DNA from: Lachnospiraceae bacterium
Lineage (GTDB): Bacteria > Bacillota > Clostridia > Lachnospirales > Lachnospiraceae
Direction: 5' to 3'
DNA length: 6,985 nucleotides
Assembly: GCA_031285465.1 (NCBI GenBank)
Contig: JAITWD010000286.1
Span: 1-6,985 of the forward strand
Below are positions 5,069-6,985 of the stretch, in pieces. Both the position numbers and the translations under genes were made by a program. How positions within the stretch are numbered: the stretch's first letter is position 1; each line of letters opens with the position of its first letter. The notes below the pieces were generated by a model that had not been told where the DNA came from, made no database searches, and saw only the letters and a program-made list of their open reading frames with translations.

Positions 5069-5983
5069 ATGTTTCGGGTCAGAAAACAATTGGGCTGTCA
5101 TGACCGACTGGTCAGTACCTGCGGTAATGAAGGGGTTACGGTGGCAGTGCTCGACACCGGGATCGGCAATCACCCCGACTTCGAAAACCGGGTGATAGCC
5201 TTCCGCGATTTTTTGAATGGACAAAACACAAAATATGATGACAGTGGGCATGGGACTCATGTGGCCGGCTGCATCGCTGGTAACGGGGCGGCCTCTAACG
5301 GAAAATATAAGGGCATGGCTCCGCTCAGCCGACTGGTTGTCGGAAAGGTATTAAACCACAAGGGTGACGGCAACATCGAAGAGATGATCGACGGAATCCA
5401 TTGGGTGTTAGAAAATAAATCCCGATATGATATCAGAGTATTGAACATCTCGATCGGCATGTCGGAAGGAACCGACAAGGATCGGATGGAACGACTATTA
5501 CGGGCGGTGGATGAAGCCTGGATGGATGGTCTGGTGGTGGTATGTGCCGCCGGTAATATGGGACCGGAGCTGATGTCACTTTCACCGATCGGAACCCTCA
5601 AGCGGGTCATTACAGTGGGCTGTAATGAGGGTGGTTATTTCGGTAACCGGGAGTATTTATGTGAGAATTACTCGGGACGCGGTCCCAGCCCCCATGCGGT
5701 TAAAAAGCCCGATGTGGTGGCACCGGGCACTGACATCGTATCATGTAATCTGTATATTGAACGCAAGGGCAATAAATATCGGAACGGATATATTGCCAAG
5801 AGCGGGACATCGATGGCGACCCCGATCGTAACGGGGGGAGTGGCACTGCTATTGCAAAAATATCCCTATTTCAACAATGAGCAGGCGAAGAAGAAGCTAC
5901 AGTATAGCGCAACCGATCTGAAACAGCCGTGGAGCAAGCAAGGCTACGGGATGATGAATGTGGAACGGATGTTGGGGTTGTGA
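5069..5983 (+). CDS. Intracellular-type subtilisin (S8 family serine protease)
   Basis: This 304-residue protein has a complete subtilase catalytic triad: Asp29 in VAVLDTGI, His61 in GHGTHVAG, Ser248 in GTSMATP, with oxyanion Asn163 in AAGN. The catalytic Asp lies only 29 residues from the start, and there is no signal peptide or inhibitory prodomain. It therefore resembles cytoplasmic subtilisins of the Isp/AprX kind rather than secreted ones. The length is that of a bare catalytic domain. The ATG at 5069 has a modest ribosome binding site, GGGAG, 5 nt before it. It lies 117 bp after the permease stop with no clear terminator between, so read-through from the exporter promoter is possible, and a strong terminator follows. 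A role in intracellular protein turnover, or in processing a peptide for the exporter, is inference; no precursor peptide is seen. Confidence 0.93.
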   Translation: MFRVRKQLGCHDRLVSTCGNEGVTVAVLDTGIGNHPDFENRVIAFRDFLNGQNTKYDDSGHGTHVAGCIAGNGAASNGKYKGMAPLSRLVVGKVLNHKGDGNIEEMIDGIHWVLENKSRYDIRVLNISIGMSEGTDKDRMERLLRAVDEAWMDGLVVVCAAGNMGPELMSLSPIGTLKRVITVGCNEGGYFGNREYLCENYSGRGPSPHAVKKPDVVAPGTDIVSCNLYIERKGNKYRNGYIAKSGTSMATPIVTGGVALLLQKYPYFNNEQAKKKLQYSATDLKQPWSKQGYGMMNVERMLGL

Positions 5984-6010
5984 GATTTTCCGGCTAAGCG
6001 CAAGACGATG

Positions 6011-6050
6011 GAGTATTCCGAAACGATTTGGTTTTGGAATACTCTATTTA
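6011..6050 (+). terminator. Rho-independent terminator after the subtilase
   Basis: GAGTATTCC (6011-6019) pairs with GGAATACTC (6036-6044). The stem extends inward through one G-U pair and AAAC/GTTT (6021-6024 with 6031-6034) around GATTTG, about 14 bp in all. TATTTATAT follows. Confidence 0.82.
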
Positions 6051-6076
6051 TATGTCCTGATGTCTATATGAGTTTA

Positions 6077-6105
6077 TTGACTCCTTTGTAATTAGTGGAT
6101 ATAAT
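6077..6105 (+). promoter_or_regulatory. Sigma-A promoter of the MNT gene
   Basis: TTGACT (6077-6082) and a perfect TATAAT (6100-6105) are 17 bp apart. The expected start, near 6112, is about 24 nt before the ATG. The MNT/HEPN pair is thus transcribed independently of the subtilase. Confidence 0.82.
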
Positions 6106-6135
6106 TATAAGTAAAAGTAGTAGGGAGGTGGCATC

Positions 6136-6462
6136 ATGGAGATGAAGATTTTAATGGAACTTGTGGCAGGAATTCTTTCGATTATGGAGCAACAAACGGT
6201 CAGTGTCATCTTATACGGATCGGTGGCGAGAGGCACAAATACGGAAAAATCGGATGTTGATGTAGCACTATTGATTAAGGGCAGTATGGAAAAAACGACC
6301 GAAGATAAGCTTTCCGATATGATTGTTGATATGAATCTAAAATATAATAAAGTTTTTTCAGTAATTGATATCGACTATGAACTATTCAAAAAATGGGAGA
6401 AAGTGACGCCATTTTATCAAAATGTCGTAAGAGAAGGGGTGGTGCTATGGACGGCAGCATAG
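6136..6462 (+). CDS. mntA: MNT-domain nucleotidyltransferase, antitoxin of an MNT/HEPN pair
   Basis: This 108-residue protein is a minimal nucleotidyltransferase. The motif GSVARG (28-33) and SDVDV (39-43) give the metal-binding acids Asp40 and Asp42, and Asp78 in FSVIDIDY is the likely third. The length is typical of MntA antitoxins. In characterised MntA/HepT systems the MNT protein transfers AMP to a tyrosine near the HEPN active site and thereby silences the toxic RNase. A good ribosome binding site (GGGAGGTG, 6123-6130) and promoter are present. The next gene starts inside its last codons (16-bp overlap at 6447-6462), as usual for this pair, but it is broken after 35 codons, so this antitoxin appears orphaned. 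The gene is strikingly A/T-rich (6301-6360 is 14 of 60 G/C), unlike the subtilase and kinase genes on each side, which suggests separate acquisition. Gene symbol by family resemblance only. Confidence 0.88.
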   Translation: MEMKILMELVAGILSIMEQQTVSVILYGSVARGTNTEKSDVDVALLIKGSMEKTTEDKLSDMIVDMNLKYNKVFSVIDIDYELFKKWEKVTPFYQNVVREGVVLWTAA

Positions 6463-6554
6463 TTGATCTTTCTAAGTATCGTTATGAAAATGCAAAAGAA
6501 GATCTGGCTGCGGCTTGTGTTTTGATAAGAGAGGGAAAGTTCAAACCACTCTAA
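6447..6554 (+). pseudogene. Truncated HEPN-domain toxin (HepT-like), N-terminal fragment
   Basis: From the ATG at 6447, with AAGGGG (6434-6439) 7 nt before it, the frame reads MDGSIVDLSKYRYENAKEDL and continues to IREGKFK before ending at TAA (6552-6554), 35 residues. The first 33 or so match the first helix of HEPN proteins encoded after MNT antitoxins (pattern YRxExAKEDLxAA..LL..GKF). Such proteins are usually about 110-140 residues and carry the RNase motif Rx4-6H further on, which is absent here. The intact part stops at about 6540-6545, where the convergent kinase gene begins, and the last two codons (Pro-Leu) come from foreign sequence. The 16-bp overlap with the MNT gene is preserved. 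The fragment should have no RNase activity. Confidence 0.75.
6538..6546. other. Rearrangement junction between HEPN gene and kinase gene
   Basis: HEPN coding sequence runs up to about 6540, and the kinase stop codon (minus strand TGA) is at 6543-6541, so two convergent genes meet with no spacer or terminator. G/C content jumps from 14 of 60 bases at 6301-6360 to 32 of 60 at 6601-6660. No insertion sequence ends or long direct repeats are visible. A deletion, inversion or assembly join would each explain it. Confidence 0.6.
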
Positions 6555-6985
6555 AGACAATTTCCAGACAAAAGAAACCGTTTTCCAATTTGGTCGCGCC
6601 GATGGTGCCATGGGTTTTTTCCAGCAGTCGCTTGACAATATAGAGCCCCAGTCCACTGCCGCCGGTCGACCGGGACCGGTCGGCGGTATAAAACCGCTCA
6701 AACAGGTGGGTGGTATCGTCAACCGTTAGAACCTCAGTATTGTTGGTAATGGTGAAGATACCTTCGGCTGACAGGGACAGACCGATGGTATCGATAGCGT
6801 ATCGCAAAGCATTTTGGAAGAGATTTTGGAAAATACGTTCCAATGCCTGGGTATTGCTAACGATCATCACAGCATGATCGGGCAGATCGACCTGGGGGTT
6901 AATCCCCTTTTTCTCAAACAGGGAATGAAAGCCAAGTAAGCAATCGGTCAGAACGCTAACCACATCTACGTTGCCCAGAGGGGTC
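6541..6985 (-). CDS. Sensor histidine kinase, C-terminal part (cut by window edge)
   Basis: The minus-strand frame is open from the window edge to TGA at 6543-6541, about 147 residues, so the true start lies outside. The GTG at 6963 is not a credible start because homology-like sequence (LGNVDVVSVLTD) continues upstream of it. The visible part is the HATPase_c ATP-binding domain. The N box is ALERIFQNLFQNALRYA, the F box LFERFYTADRSR, and the G2 box GGSGLGLYIVKRLLEKTHG. The G1 box reads FTITNN where many kinases have a DxGxG pattern. I recall this N variant in a Firmicute subfamily with the same FERFYTAD box. The phosphoacceptor His, sensor domain and partner response regulator would be upstream, outside the window. 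The C-terminus (LEIVFRVV) looks close to natural length. No terminator follows before the HEPN fragment. Confidence 0.88.
   Translation of the reverse strand, partial: TPLGNVDVVSVLTDCLLGFHSLFEKKGINPQVDLPDHAVMIVSNTQALERIFQNLFQNALRYAIDTIGLSLSAEGIFTITNNTEVLTVDDTTHLFERFYTADRSRSTGGSGLGLYIVKRLLEKTHGTIGATKLENGFFCLEIVFRVV

Overview
The window looks like chromosomal DNA of a low-to-medium GC Firmicute, most likely a member of the Clostridia. The evidence is strong AGGAGG-type ribosome binding sites, sigma-A promoters of the TTGACT-N17/18-TATAAT kind, Xre-type regulators paired with small membrane proteins, a leaderless subtilase and an MNT/HEPN pair. Assignment to Eubacteriaceae would be a guess. I see no tRNA, rRNA, CRISPR array or transposase.

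Layout. (1) Positions 1-990: a hairpin-rich leader precedes a collagen-like protein whose N-terminal block and C-terminal domain resemble Firmicute phage tail proteins; a strong terminator follows. (2) Positions 1048-1931, minus strand: a sigma-A promoter drives a small Cro/CI-type regulator and a translationally coupled membrane protein. (3) Positions 1932-2630: an intergenic control region, then a second Xre-family regulator closed by two hairpins. (4) Positions 2648-5983, plus strand: a sigma-A promoter drives an ABC-2 type exporter, ATPase then permease with ATGA overlap. An intracellular-type subtilisin follows 117 bp downstream with no clear terminator between, then a terminator at 6011. 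(5) Positions 6077-6554: an A/T-rich MNT nucleotidyltransferase with its own promoter, and the first 35 codons of its HEPN partner. (6) Positions 6541-6985, minus strand: the 3' part of a sensor histidine kinase that abuts the broken HEPN gene and runs off the window edge.

The most interesting signal is not a gene. A 60-bp sequence occurs twice (78-137 plus strand, 1832-1891 minus strand), gapless, with 47 of 60 positions identical. Each copy lies upstream of a gene and in that gene's sense orientation. The differences concentrate in a central 32-nt hairpin, where three base pairs have changed on both sides and still pair. The copy at 1832-1891 lies almost exactly where transcription from its promoter should begin, so it probably forms the 5' end of that mRNA. 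It is a candidate structured RNA leader or a REP/MITE-like mobile hairpin family. The second notable signal is the junction near 6540, where the HEPN toxin is cut off and base composition jumps, leaving an antitoxin without its toxin.

How the genes may work together: the 2147 regulator plausibly controls the exporter downstream of it, and a 12-bp sequence overlapping the exporter's -10 box recurs inverted upstream of the regulator. The link between the subtilase and the exporter is positional only. No substrate or precursor peptide is visible.
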